From: Cavia porcellus
Lineage: Eukaryota; Chordata; Mammalia; Rodentia; Caviidae
DNA length: 64,000 nucleotides
Direction of reading: 5' to 3'
Assembly: GCF_034190915.1 (NCBI RefSeq)
Contig: NW_026947484.1
Span: forward strand, 204,922,657 to 204,986,656
The notes beneath the pieces were generated by a model, which ran no database searches, had not been told where the DNA came from, and saw only the letters and a program-made list of their open reading frames with translations. The translations under genes were made by a program, and so were the position numbers. Shown here piece by piece: positions 38,510 through 51,500 of this stretch (position 1 is the first letter of the stretch; each line of letters starts with the position of its first letter).

Positions 38510-41500
38510 CATTTCAGGCTGGCCTTGGGCTCACTTTGTAGCCCAGGCTGGTCTTGAACTTGCAATGATTCTCCTGTCTCAGCCACCAAGTGCTGGGATT
38601 ATAAGAGTGAGCCACCATGCTTGGCTTGTAAAACATATTTTTAAAATCTACTACTGAAATGGAATCCATGCAGATGCAGAAACTCAATACCTAAGGAAGG
38701 CAGTGGCACCCAAAAAGCAACAGAGAATGAATGACTTTTGTTAATGGTTCTGGGTAAATTACCACTAGACTAGAGCAGTAACACCCAGGTTTCTTCCTCA
38801 CATACATATTGACACTGCAAGAGTGAGCTACAGATGAATGAAGGCTTAGAAGAATATATTTATGACCCAGAGAGGAGCAAAAAAAAAAAATAAGTATGCA
38901 AGGCCCAAAACTCAAAGCACAAGGTACTAAACGGCTCATTTTAAACAGAGCATCAAGTGCTCTTGCTGAGCAGAGGGCCCAGTAGTATTTTTCTGACACG
39001 GGAAGGAGGAGGATTCCCACTAGAGCAGGAACCTGAGCCCTGCTGGGACATGAAAGCCCTGCATTGCTTGGACTGGCAGAATGGGGGGTGCTGAGTTGTT
39101 ACCAGAGTGTCCAGGCCAAGATGTCCCCCAGTGCCTCAACACAGAGTGAGGGTGCAGGCACTGATTTGTCTCTGGGCACCAAGTGCAGGATGTACACCTC
39201 TTCAGGGTTCAGCAACAGCTGCAGAGTGCAGGGGCCAAAGGTTCAAAGGCTTCCCAGTCTTTTCCCAGACATACTGTGCTGGAAGGCAGGCCCAACTGGG
39301 CAGTGGTAGGGTCCTTTACCTTGTGGAGCCAAAAGATCAGGCTCACCTGTCTGAGGCTGCCCAAGCTCATCCGAGATCACTGTGTGGATAGAAGGCAGAG
39401 GGACAGACTGGCTCCTCTTCAGCAGAAGCCCAGAGGCGGCAGGGCGATTGCTGATGCAATCTATAGACAGACATGTAAGAGTGCAGGTAAAGACCCCAGG
39501 AGCAGGTAAGAGGACCTGGGGACAGATGAAGGGATCTGAGGGCAACTAAGTGAGGATACCTGGGGGCAGGTGAAGGGATGTGGAGGCAGGTGAGTGGAAT
39601 CAGGAGCTCCTGTCAGGTGTCCTAGGGGCTTATGAGGTAGCCATGGGACAAGTGGGAAGAGATCCAGGTGCAGTGGGAAGGAGCCTGGGCCCCAGGCTGA
39701 GCTGCTGCCTCTGGCAGTGCTGTACCTGAGTCACAGGACCTCTGGGGCTGTGGTGGCCTCTCAAGCTGCTCCTCTGAGCTATAGGACATCTGCCTCTTGG
39801 TCCGTCCAACAGCCACGCTGGCCACAGATGCAAGGGGGATGGCCTGGCTCTCCTGTGACACAAGGAAGAAGAATATAAACACAAAAGGGTATTTCCTAAA
39901 ATACTAGCAACTATCAAATGGATAAGCCAGCTGAGTAAGGAGATGAGCACTACTGACCACATAACACTGAGGATCATCCACCCCATGCGAACTCCCCTAG
40001 TACCCCAGCTCCCAGGAGCTGCTCAAGTGGGAGTGAAGCCACCATGTTACTTGTTCCCACAAGAACTGGAACAGGTGGACACTAGCTGTGACCACACTAT
40101 AGGCTGCTGTGTCATACCAGGAGGAGAGCTAGGATTCAGACCCGACCACCACCAGCACAGCTCAGTACAGACAAGGGCAGGACAGAGACAGTGCCAACAG
40201 GAGGGACCTGAGAGCCCATTGGGGTACAAGAACACACAACTCCCAAAGCTCAGGGCAAGGACAGCATGAACACTGGTGTGAAACCACCTTCCCAAGCCCC
40301 AACACATACTCCTGGCCCACAGGAAAACTGACCAGAGTGGCAGCGAGCATCTCTCAGGCAGAAAGATTAATATTCCCACCGCCACCCCCACAAAGTCCAG
40401 ACTACCCACAACTAGGATGGTCATGGGGCCACATAGGGAAGCAGCTGCACTCACAGGGTTGAAGAGCTCTGTTGTCAGGCCAAGGTAGTTGTGCAGGGCC
40501 AGGAAGGTCACCCTTTGCAGCCGAACCATGATGATCTGCATGGAGATATACAGGTGTGAGCAGTCCCTAGCCCTACGAAGGACACACCATTCCTCCCAAG
40601 ACCCCACATGAGCACCCTCAGGTCAGCAGCCCACCATGGCAGTATAGGATGCTAGCTAGCATGGAAAACAAGGTCAAAGGCATACAGAAACTCAGTGTTG
40701 TTGCTGCAAGTGTTCTGTTAAATCTATAGTTACTCTAAAATAGGACATTTAACCAGGCACAATGGCTCTAGTCAGTAATCCCAAGTACTTATAAGGCTGA
40801 GATAGCAGAATTGCAAGTTCAAAGTCAAGCTGAACAATTTAACAGGATCCTGTCAAAACAAACAAACAAACAAAAAACCCAGGTGAGGGGCTAGGGTGTG
40901 GCTCAGTGGTAGAGTACTTGCCACATACCCAGTGTCCTGACTTCAACCCCAATACCACCATGGAAAAGGAAAAAAAGCCGAATATTAGTTTTATCATAAA
41001 ATATAAACAGCCTTAGCCTTCCCAGAATTTCACAGTGCCTGTAGTGAGTGCTGATGGCAAGGCCAGCTCTAGTCCCCCAAGATTTGCTGGCAAAGTGTGA
41101 ATCTCAGAACTGATGCTATAAACCGGGAACAACCTGCAAGGCCCCATGCGGGCCCCAAGGTCCCATCCCCAGGTAACCCACAAGCTAAAGAGAGGGCTGA
41201 AAAATCAACTCACCTGCACCACCCTCACCAGAGTCTCAGGGTATTTCTCAAAAATGCCTTGAAAAGCCACTGCTGGAAGCCGGAGGATTGTGGATGGGGT
41301 GGCTGCACGGGCAGAGACTGTTTTGTAGGGTGCAGCATGACCCTGGAACAAATGGCTCAGCTGACCCCAGCAGAACTCCTAGGGATCTCTAAGACCATGC
41401 AGACCCCCAGAGGCCACTGCAGCTCCTGTTCTAGGGACTCTGCACTCTCCTGGTTATGTTGAAGGATGGACAGCACTGCATTTCTTGATCATGCCAGAGA

Positions 41501-44500
41501 CCTACAGGGAAGGCCTAACTGCAGGCATATGTGCATGATGAATTCCCACCTGCTGCTAAGAATCCCACTGGCACAGCCACCTGTGGCCCCTGCCAGAAGG
41601 ACATCAAGACACACACAAGGCACTCTATGACACAGTAGGAATCACCATGTCAGGTCCCTGTGAAATTGGGCCCTGCAACTGGCACCGAGGACCACACTAA
41701 GCAGGACATGCTGTTAGGTGGGTTGTACCACAAGACTCATGTGGCCAGAGTAAAGTCCAGCCAAGGTACCAGCCAATGGCTTTGGTTTCTGTCTTCTGAA
41801 ACCCAGCAGTATTAAGAGAAAACACTTCTTCACACTGAAGAGTCATCCATGCACAGTGAAATTCCCCTTGGGTCACAGCCTCTCACTACTCCACCAGCCC
41901 AGCACAGCCCAATGCAGATGTCCCCTGGGTCCTCCCTCATCCCCTGTCCTCAGCTGCCAGCCCCAGTGGCTTTGCTCATCAGCAAGAATCAGTGTGGTCT
42001 CTGAGCTGTCGTGTGCACTAGCATCTTCACCCTGAGTGCTGGGCACCACCTGCCCCAAAGAGGACACCCAGATTGTTTCCAGAGTCTGACCGCCCTGACA
42101 AGGCTGCTCTAAACAGATCTGCCCAGGTTTCCATGTGTTGTTACTAAACACCAGTCCCCGGTCCCTGGTCCCTGATCCTTCACTCCGTAAGAGGTTGCCG
42201 TGTTGTCTCTGCAGCAGGGCACCCTCCCATGTGGCACCAGCAGTGGTGTACACTCTTGCGGCCCCATCCTCATCAGCACTTGGCACTGTCAGTGCTGCAA
42301 AGAACTCACTGTCTGATTCCCCATGACTATGTGTCTATCACTCACAATGGCCCCCTTGAACCACATCTGATTTTGTGCTGACAAGTAAGGTGGCAGGAGG
42401 CCTGGGACAGAATCAGAACAGGGTGTCCACACCTGGAAGACCACCCCATGGCAGTTTCTCTGAAAGGAAACTCAGAGAAAAAGATGTAATTAGCCAGGTT
42501 TGGGAGGCTGAAAGTCAAACAGCATGGCACAGACTCTGGGGAGGGTCCTGACTTCACTTTGCCGTGGTGGGAACACATGTGTCTTTCTGTCTATGCAATG
42601 TCTCCCTTGCCTCCCAAAGCCACCAGGATCCAAGCATGGGTTCACTCCATGACCTTTCTGATGGTTCCACCTCTTGGCACCATGGTGGGGTGAGTTTCTT
42701 GACACCGCTGATAGGACAGCCTTGTGGGCTGCACCTGCCAGACCAGGCTCCCATTCCCACTTTGGGGCTGCCTACCAAGTCCACAGACCTGCACATCACC
42801 ATGGCACCTAGACCACACTAAAATAAATCTCAAAATAAGATTGCATGAACCCTTCATCTTTGTTTTCTGTTTCAAATTCCTTTTTAAAATTTTCTTTAAA
42901 ATTTTTTGGTGGCCAGAAAGAATGATTATTATCAAGATATCAAGCAATAATAAGTGCTATGCAATAATAAGGGCTGTGGGGAAAAGGAACCCTTCTCCAC
43001 TTTTGGAGGGAGAGAAAACTGGTGCAACCACTGTGGAAATCAGAGTGGAGATTCCTCCAAAAAATAGGACGAGAGGTCCCATTCTACCCAGCCACTCCTC
43101 TTCTGAGTATCTTCTTCCCAAAAGAATTAAAAACATCATACCACAGCAATATATGCACACCCATGTGTACAGCAGCACAACCTAAACACCCATCAACTGA
43201 GGCATGGACAAAACATGTGGGATTTTTAGACAATGGAGTGCTACTCAGCCATAAAGGATAAAACGGAGACTTTTATAAATGGGTGCAACTTGAGACCATA
43301 TTCATAAGTGAAATAAATTAGACACGTGTAAACATCAATGTTGCCTCATTAGTGTAAGAAGTTGAAACAAATATATATATAAAATAGTTATACTACTGAT
43401 TTCTCTGAGCTCATTGAAGAGAAAGATTTGTGCTGGTGTTGTTTGGACAACTGAATACAGATACCTTGTGCTCTGGGTGCATGATTTGGGGACCACAATG
43501 CCCAATGTATGTACCATTGTTGCTTCCTAATTAATGTGTTTTGAAATTCTGTTTTTTTTTTCTTTGAAATAAAATGGATTTGAAAAAAATTTTTTGGGTG
43601 GTACTGGAGATTGAACTGAGGGCCTTCTTGTGCATGCCTACTACTGAGCTACATCCCAAGCCCACTCTTTTTCAAATTCTTCTAGTTATTATAGTGCTTT
43701 TGCCTCTCCATAGAATTTTATAATCAGTATCTTTCTACAAAAAAGTCTGCTGGGATTTTGGCTTGAATTATATTGGATAATCTGGAATATCTGCCTTCTT
43801 AGTAACATCTAATCTTCTGAACCATGGAAATAGTGCATTTCTCCATTCAATTTAGAACATCCTTGATTTTCTTTGTAAATACAATACTCTGCTTCATAAA
43901 CACTTTTCAAACAATTCAGTTCACTAACAGAAATGTTCAGCAAAATTTCACTTTTGTTCACAAACTCTACATCAGGTGATGGGCATGCCCACAGCCATGT
44001 TCCCCAGAATTGTGGAACAAATAGTTTGCAAACTGAGGTACCACTACAAAGTGAGTTTTAAGCATACATATAATTTGTTAGATTTGCATATATTTCATGT
44101 TTTCATGCTATTTATTCCAAATGCTATTGTTTATTTTTATTTATTTATGTATTTTTGGTTCCAGATGACAGGTTTTTAGCCACATAAATCTGCCAGTCAT
44201 GCAGAGGTCCAACATGGCCAGGAGTCCATAAAAAGACACCTTATCAGACTTCTTCCTCTGGTGCTCTAGGCCCAAAATAGACTTCTTGCCTTTCCTTCCC
44301 ATGCCATTGATAATACGTCGCACTCCTGCTCACCGTCACCAGCTAGTTTAGCTCCTTCTTATCTCTCGGCGCCACTTCAGAATGAGTGCCACTGGGAAGC
44401 AAACTCAGTACCTTGCACTTACCAGACAGGAGCTGTGCCACTTAGCTATATACCTGACCCTTGTTTATTTTATTTTAAAAATCATTCCTAGGGCCAGGGA

Positions 44501-45488
44501 TTTAGCTCAACAGCACAAGCACCTACCTGCCAAGTATGGGGTTAGTTAGTTCCTGACAGGGAGCCTGCTACACCTGTTTTGATAAAGTTTCAATGGCACT
44601 TCCAATGGCCCCTTCAGTTGAGATGCAGCACAGAGGCCATGTGGCCCAGAAAGCTGCTTTCCACTGGGCCTCATAAAGCACAGGCTGGCAGCCTCTGCTG
44701 CATCTTCACACAGCAGCAGCTTGGACTTGGACTTGTAGGAGAGGACACAGTGTGTGTCCTGTACTGGCCAAATTGGCTTCACCTGAACCTTGAGATCATC
44801 AGCACAAGTGCACAGAGCTGCATACTCACATGAGTAGCTTCCAGGCCAGGAAAGCCTGACTGGAAAGACAGCCACCAAAATACATAAATAGGAGATGCTC
44901 AGAGGGGCCAGGGACAATTCAGGGAGCAAGAGTAATCTCAGGTTACTCCTCCATGAAGGAAGGACAAAATGTTGTTATTCAAAGAATATTCAGAGACCAC
45001 AACAAAAACTCCTTAAATAAAAATCTGATGACGGACCTGGGTGTGGTGGCTCACATCTGTAATCCCAGCACTCATGAGTTTGAAGCAAGAGGATTACTGC
45101 AGTTCAAGGCCAGCCTGAACTACATAGCAACATCCTGTCTCAAGAAAAAAATTATTACAAAAAATTTAAAACTCAGAGGGACATTTAGAAAGTTGATCTA
45201 GCAACATGAAATAAATAAAGTTGAGAAAATCCAGGAACCACATACAACAAAAAGAAAACATAGTATAAATCTAGGCAATTCTGTATTTTTAAGATTTCAA
45301 AAGTATCCCTGCCTTGCACCTTTGTCAGAAAGCTAACAGAAGATCTATACCACCAAAATGAGAAAGTAGAAACTGGGTATGGTGGTATGCACCTGTGAGT
45401 CCAGCACTCTGGCAGGCAGAGGCAGAACAGTGAGTTAGAATCCAGCAAGAACAACTTAGAAACTTATTGAGACCCTGTCTCAAAATCT

Positions 45489-45526
<38 letters not shown>

Positions 45527-48500
45527 GGCTGGGGATTTAGCTCAGCGACATAAGCGCCTGCCTTGCAAGCAGGCAGCTGTGAGTTCGATCCCCGGTACAG
45601 GTAAAAAAAAAAAAAACGAGAGAGAGGCTAGGAACATATCTCAGTGCAAAGGCCTGGGTTCAATCCCCAGTACCACCAGAAAGGAAAGATGGATGGATGG
45701 ATGGATGGAATGAAGGAAGAAAAAGAAAGGAAGAAAGACAGACCGACCAAGAAGGAGGAGACAAGAGCCACACACAGCAGAGCACAGGGGACCCCAGGCT
45801 AGACAAGAGGATGAAGCACACAGATGGAAGGTTTTTCAAAAGAAGAGAACCACTCGTGAGATACAGGTAACAGTTAGACCCATAGCTTTGAGTACAGAAA
45901 AACACTCAATTTGCCAAAAAGTGAGAAGCTGCTAATTCCAGAGAAATGAAAAGTTGACTAGAAAGGAAGTTTACCCATAAAACCCACATGGCTCTACTGT
46001 GAATAAGATGCAAAAAGTCTTAGTAATCCACCATGAATGCAGGGTGGAGGAGGAGAGGCAGCCAGGCAGTCAAGAGAGTCATCTCACTTTACAGACAGGA
46101 AGGCAATGGCCTAAGATGGAATTATAAAGAAGGAGCTTAGAAGGGATCAAAAACTCAGAAAGACTGCTGGCAGGAGACAGAACTGATATTTACTGAAAAA
46201 GCCAAGTATGTTTTTTACAATGGATACATGTGATTTTTTAAAAATTTAATTTTTTTTAAAAAATGACAAACACAACTCAGGTGTGGTGGTGTATCCCTGT
46301 AACTAGGGAGGCTGAAGCAGGAGCATCACAAGCTCAAGGCCAGCCTTGGCAATTTAGTAAGGTCCTGTTTCACAAAATAAAAATTTTAAAAAGGCTAAAA
46401 TATAGAACACTTGCCTAGCATGTATAAACCTTGGATTCAATCCCCGGTACTGATGAAGGAAAACTAAAAGAAAGACAAACACAAATCACAAATGTTTGAT
46501 GAGACAAAAGTGGTGTCATTCTAAATGACAAACTAATCACAATATACAGTAAACTGCTTTCTCTCGGCTATCATCCTACCATTTTTTTTTTTCCTGCTGC
46601 ACTGAAGGAGGATGGATTCCTGTCACTAGGGAAGATGAGCTGTGCTGACGGTGGCACAAATGAGACAGACCACAGCAGGTGAAGGAGGCAGGGGTGCCCT
46701 TAGCCGGGCCATAGCCCACAACCTTGCTTTCCAGCTATACACCTCCTGGTGCCAGAATAAGTGAAGTTGACTCTAAAATCCACAATCAGATCAGGATCAG
46801 AAAGAATATGAAATAACTGAGAAAGGCCTTTATCATAGCCTTCAGTGAACTATTTTTTAAGAAAAACAGGGGTGGAGGTTTGGCTCAGCAGTGTAAGTGC
46901 CTACTTGGCAAATGTGAGGTCTTGTGTTTGATCCCTGGCACCAAAAAAAAAAAAAGAAGAAGAAGAAAAACAAACCATCAGCCAGGTGTGGTGGTACACA
47001 ACTATAATCCCAGCACTTGGGAGGCTGAGGCAGGAGGATCACTGTAAATTTGAGGCCAGCCTGGGCTACCTAAGTGAGTTCAAGGCCAGCCTCTGCACTA
47101 CACATCAGACCTGCCTCAAAAAAAAAAAAAAAGAAAGAAAGAAAGAAAGAGAAAAAAAGAAAAAGAAAAGAAAATCCAACCATCAAATGGTGGAGGTTAT
47201 AGACTGCAGATGGCAAACAGCTAACTGGTCTCTACCTCAACATAACCCACAGCTCTTCTTTCCTGGCTCCTCTCAGGCCCACCAGTGTCCCTTTCACATT
47301 CAGGAGTTCCCATGAAGCAAGTTGGAGTCCCAGAGATGCAGAGGCCACAGCCCAGCAGAGTAGCACACAGACAGGCTCAGGAGCCTACACTATGCATTGG
47401 CCTGATCCCTACCAGCTCCTGCTGTGGGCTCCCTGGAAGCTGAGCACTGGCCTTGATATGACCTGCCCTGAGGGGACAGGTATCCTCTCTGCCCAGGCAG
47501 GAGGCTTCCCCAGCTCAGTCAAGCATCTGGGAAGAGACACAGGTCCTAGGCAACACAGCACAAGGCAGGAGTCCCATCCTCTCCTTCAGACTCTAAATGG
47601 CACAAAGCAAGCCTGTGCCCTCCTGACAGGGCACAGCTGGACATGCAGTTTGTATGGTCTAATGTGTGCAAAATGGGGGCTGGACTAGAGGCCACCCAAG
47701 CTCCTGCAGTACTCTACACAAAGTATTGCATTCAGTGTGCTGCATCCCTTCCAAGCTTCTGCTCACTGCTTGGGACATATTAAACACAGACTAGAAAAGT
47801 CACAACCATACACAGCTAACAACAAATGCAACACCTATCCTGCCAGTTTTATAAAAGCAGAGCAGTACGATTATAGAGTACACATTGCTTCAACATGAGG
47901 GTAAACTATTATGCTACTGGCTAAAAACAAACAAACAAGCAAATGCAAAGAATCAGATAAATCTGGGCACGGTGCTCCCAACACTACGAGAGGCTGCGGC
48001 ATGGTAGCTGATCACACATTTGAGCCTGACCTGGGCAACTTAGCAACACCTTTTCTCAAAAACTAGAAAAAAACTAAAAGGAGTTGCAGATGAAACTTAG
48101 TCAAAATCCTTGGGTCCAATCGTCAGTACTGAAAAAAAAAGACAAAAATCAAATGCACCTTCTGAATTACGCAGACACACACACTTATCAAAACTTGGGT
48201 AATTGTGCCTTGTTTCACTGTATGTAGGCTTTACTCAAAAGAACAGTTAATCAGATGCTAACCTCCTGTTAGCAGGGAAGGAATGGGGCCAAGCTGAGGC
48301 TCAGAGCAGCTGGTGACAGACTAGTGTGACTGTGTGCACTTTTCCATGTTAGTGACTCTCCACAACAAGAAGAAATCAATCAGGAGGTTCCACATGATGC
48401 TTCTTAATTCAGCTCATTGCAAAGGTCAATTGCTGGACCACACAAAATGCTGGGGTGGGAGGTGGCACATCCTCCATGGCATGAGAAGGCATCCTCCTAT

Positions 48501-51500
48501 GCATTCCACTGCACACCTGGAACACTGCAAACCCCCTAAGGGCTTTGCATTTATGACTGGACACACACAAGACTGACGCTGCTGTTCACTGCGCAAGACT
48601 GGGATCAGTGAAGACACAGTGGCACAGCAGCCCCACATGACCCTGCATGAACAGGTCCCCCAGGAAGAACAGGAGACACATTCTTCAGCTCTCAAGCCTT
48701 TTCAGTCTTGTGCCACATGCGTGTCAGTCGAAACCATGACCTCTGACAAGGCATCAAGACCTGGCCCCTTTGGGAACTCCATAGTCAGCTGAGTGTGTTG
48801 TAATTTTGATTGCTGGTCGAGAACATGGCGGACAGACAACAGCAACTACCGGAGGCTCTCTGAAAGGCTCAGCTCAGAGGCCAGGAATGATGCGGACTAA
48901 GGAGACATGAACCGGTAGAGATATGCTCTGCTGACTCAGGAACGAACTGGGCTGAGAGAAACCAACTTAGAATACAGTCCTGGCGCTAAAATAGGAACAG
49001 AAAAGACTCGGTCTGGAGGCTCGACCCCGCGCCATTGGAAACTGCGATTTGGGTTTCCCGCCGCCCGGTGGCTGGCTGCCTCCACAAGCGGCTCGGCAAG
49101 GAGAGACGTGCAGAAGCTCTGGGAACGGGAGTCTGCGAACGGAGTCGAAAACAGGACGGACAAGGAGGCGTACACGAAAACTGACTGGTGGCGAGGTGAG
49201 TGAGAGAAACTGACCCCCTACCACAGTTTGACTCCAGCGGAGGACTTTCTGGGCTCGGGCAGTCCTGTAAGAGCAGGGCGTGGTGGCGACTCCAGCCACA
49301 CATTCCCCTCTAGGACGGGATTGGTGAAAAGTGCCTGGTCTGCGTGACGCTGCTGGCGGACTCCGTAGACTGGCCCAACCCAGATCCCAGAGCCTGACGG
49401 TGGCCCGGAGGAGCGACTGACTCCCGAGTAGGCTGCCTCCTCCGCAACTCCCTGGTGCGCAGAGGTGGGCAGGAACACCTAGCCAGCGCAATTTGATCAG
49501 GCTGTGGCTGACAGGCAGGGAAGTCGGGCCTCCTATGTAAGCTTGCATTTTATAAGGAACAGAAAATATGGGGAAGGGAAGCAAAAAGAAAGGCTCCTCG
49601 GCCCCCAATTCTGAGAAACAGGCAATAGTGGACACCGCACCAATATACATTAAGCGCCATATAGAGAGCCTCATAGACCAATTCAGGAATGAAGTTATCA
49701 ACGACCTGAAGCTAGAAGTATGCAGAATAGTTAGAGAAATGCTAAGCACCACCCAGGAAAAAACAGATGGTGGAATGGAAGAACAGAAAAAGAGGGGAGA
49801 ATTGCTTGATGGAGAAAACAGAGAAAGCATTGAGTATGTGAAGCAGGTTCAAAGGGACTATCAAGAAATTAAGAAGTCTATCCAAGACTGGCATAACAAC
49901 TTGAAAAAAACTAAGGACAGACTATCTGAACTGGAAGGCAGACTTGTAATATGGGAGAATGAAATGAAAAACTTCTTAAAAATAACAAAGAAACAAACAG
50001 CAATAATACAAAGACAAGAAGATGATAAGAGGAGCCATAACTTAAGGATTAAGAACATAAAAGAAGAAGTAGGGACACAAACAAGTGAACTACAAAAGCT
50101 ACTCACAGAAATAATCCAGGAGAATTTTCCTAATTTAGCAAAAGGTAAAGATACTCAGATGTATGAGGCATACAGGACCCCAGCTACCTACAACCCTAAC
50201 AGAGCAACACCCAGGCATATAATAATAAAAATTCCAGAAATTCAATACAAGAACAGAATATTAAAAGCTGTAAGAGACAAGAAACAGACCACTTACAAGG
50301 GAACACCCATCAGAATTACAGCAGATTTCTCTGCACAAACCATCAAATCACGAAAAGCATGGGGGGAAATAATTCAAGCTTTGAAAGATAATAATCTCCA
50401 GCCAAGATTGAGATATCCTGCACAGCTGTCCCTGGAAATTGATGGAAAAACGAGGTGCTTCCAGGATAAAGAAGAACTGGGGGAATTTGCAACCACCAAT
50501 TCAACCCTACAGAAAGTATTGCAGGATATTCTAAAAAAATAAAAATGCAAAGAACCCAGAAATAGTGGCAGGGAGGCCACAACGAATGGAGCAGAGAACA
50601 AAATGAAGAAGACAAACTGACAGCTACCGACAGAAAAAGAGCTCAACAGAAATGAGACAGAGAAGATTGGATGATAGGAACAGCTATTTTGGAGAAAATG
50701 ACATCTTAATAGGTAATACTGATTTAGTACCATCTTGTTTTGAAGTCTCATCTAGCTTTTGTTCTTCTGTCTCCAATGGTCTAAACAGGTTGTATCTTAT
50801 TGGATATTATTATGTACGATAGTATAAGCAAAAACCTTTTAAAGACAAGGAGATTATACAGAAACCATTGTTCATTTTCTGTTAGTCGATTCTAAATACT
50901 CTATAATGCTGTCATTCTCTTAAATGGTTTTACATTGTTTTGATATACTTAATGCTACAGTATACGAAGTTGTACTCAAGGACTTCAAGGAAAGAGTCAA
51001 TATGGTAACTACTTTTGGGTCGGAATTATCTGGTGGTGAAACACTATTCTGCTTAAATGGTTATGTTTTGATCTGCCCTGTTTCGCTGTTATGCCCTCTT
51101 TTTTCTCAATCTCCACTCCATTATTTACTTTTTTATTTTTATCTGTTTAATTAAAGGGAAAAAAATAGCAGGATATAATATAGTAACTCACTTTGACTTT
51201 CTATTATCTCAATTTGAAGCCCTGTATTACTCTCACCATCTTGTTTTTGACTGAGGTTCCTCTATTCTGTTTTTCTGGATAGTATCAGGTTCGAAAGTTT
51301 AGGCATCGGGGCTGGGGATTTAGCTCAGCGGCATAAGCGCCTGCCTTGCAAGCAGGCAGTCGTGAGTTCGATCCCTGGTACCGATAAAAAAATGAAAAAG
51401 ACAAAAAAAAAAAAAGAAAGTTTAGGCATCAGCTGAGAAGATAATGAGATTCATTATAACGCCCATTCTCGTTGACTTTTATCTACTTTTGAAGACCTAC

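Larger units (their letters stand above)
36353..39319. other. PNPLA7 intron 11
   Basis: 3 kb: reversed ID, two reversed and one forward B1, an L1M scrap and a compound AT/CT microsatellite. 37380-37900 and 38640-39310 show nothing recognisable. Confidence 0.65.

Noticed and set aside
41343..42880. Possible extra exon in the unique part of intron 7
   Set aside because: Exons 7 and 8 join in phase to give the conserved protein (..DVIT + GHAAP..), leaving no missing segment; no motif seen.
49568..50542. ORF1 as a domesticated host gene
   Set aside because: It sits in an element with 5'UTR, poly(A) and target duplications and has no introns or host regulatory context; a mobile element explains it better, though selection was not tested.
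51308..51385. tRNA-Ala-like sequence with A and B boxes
   Set aside because: Repeated many times with A tails and target duplications: ID SINE, not a tRNA gene.
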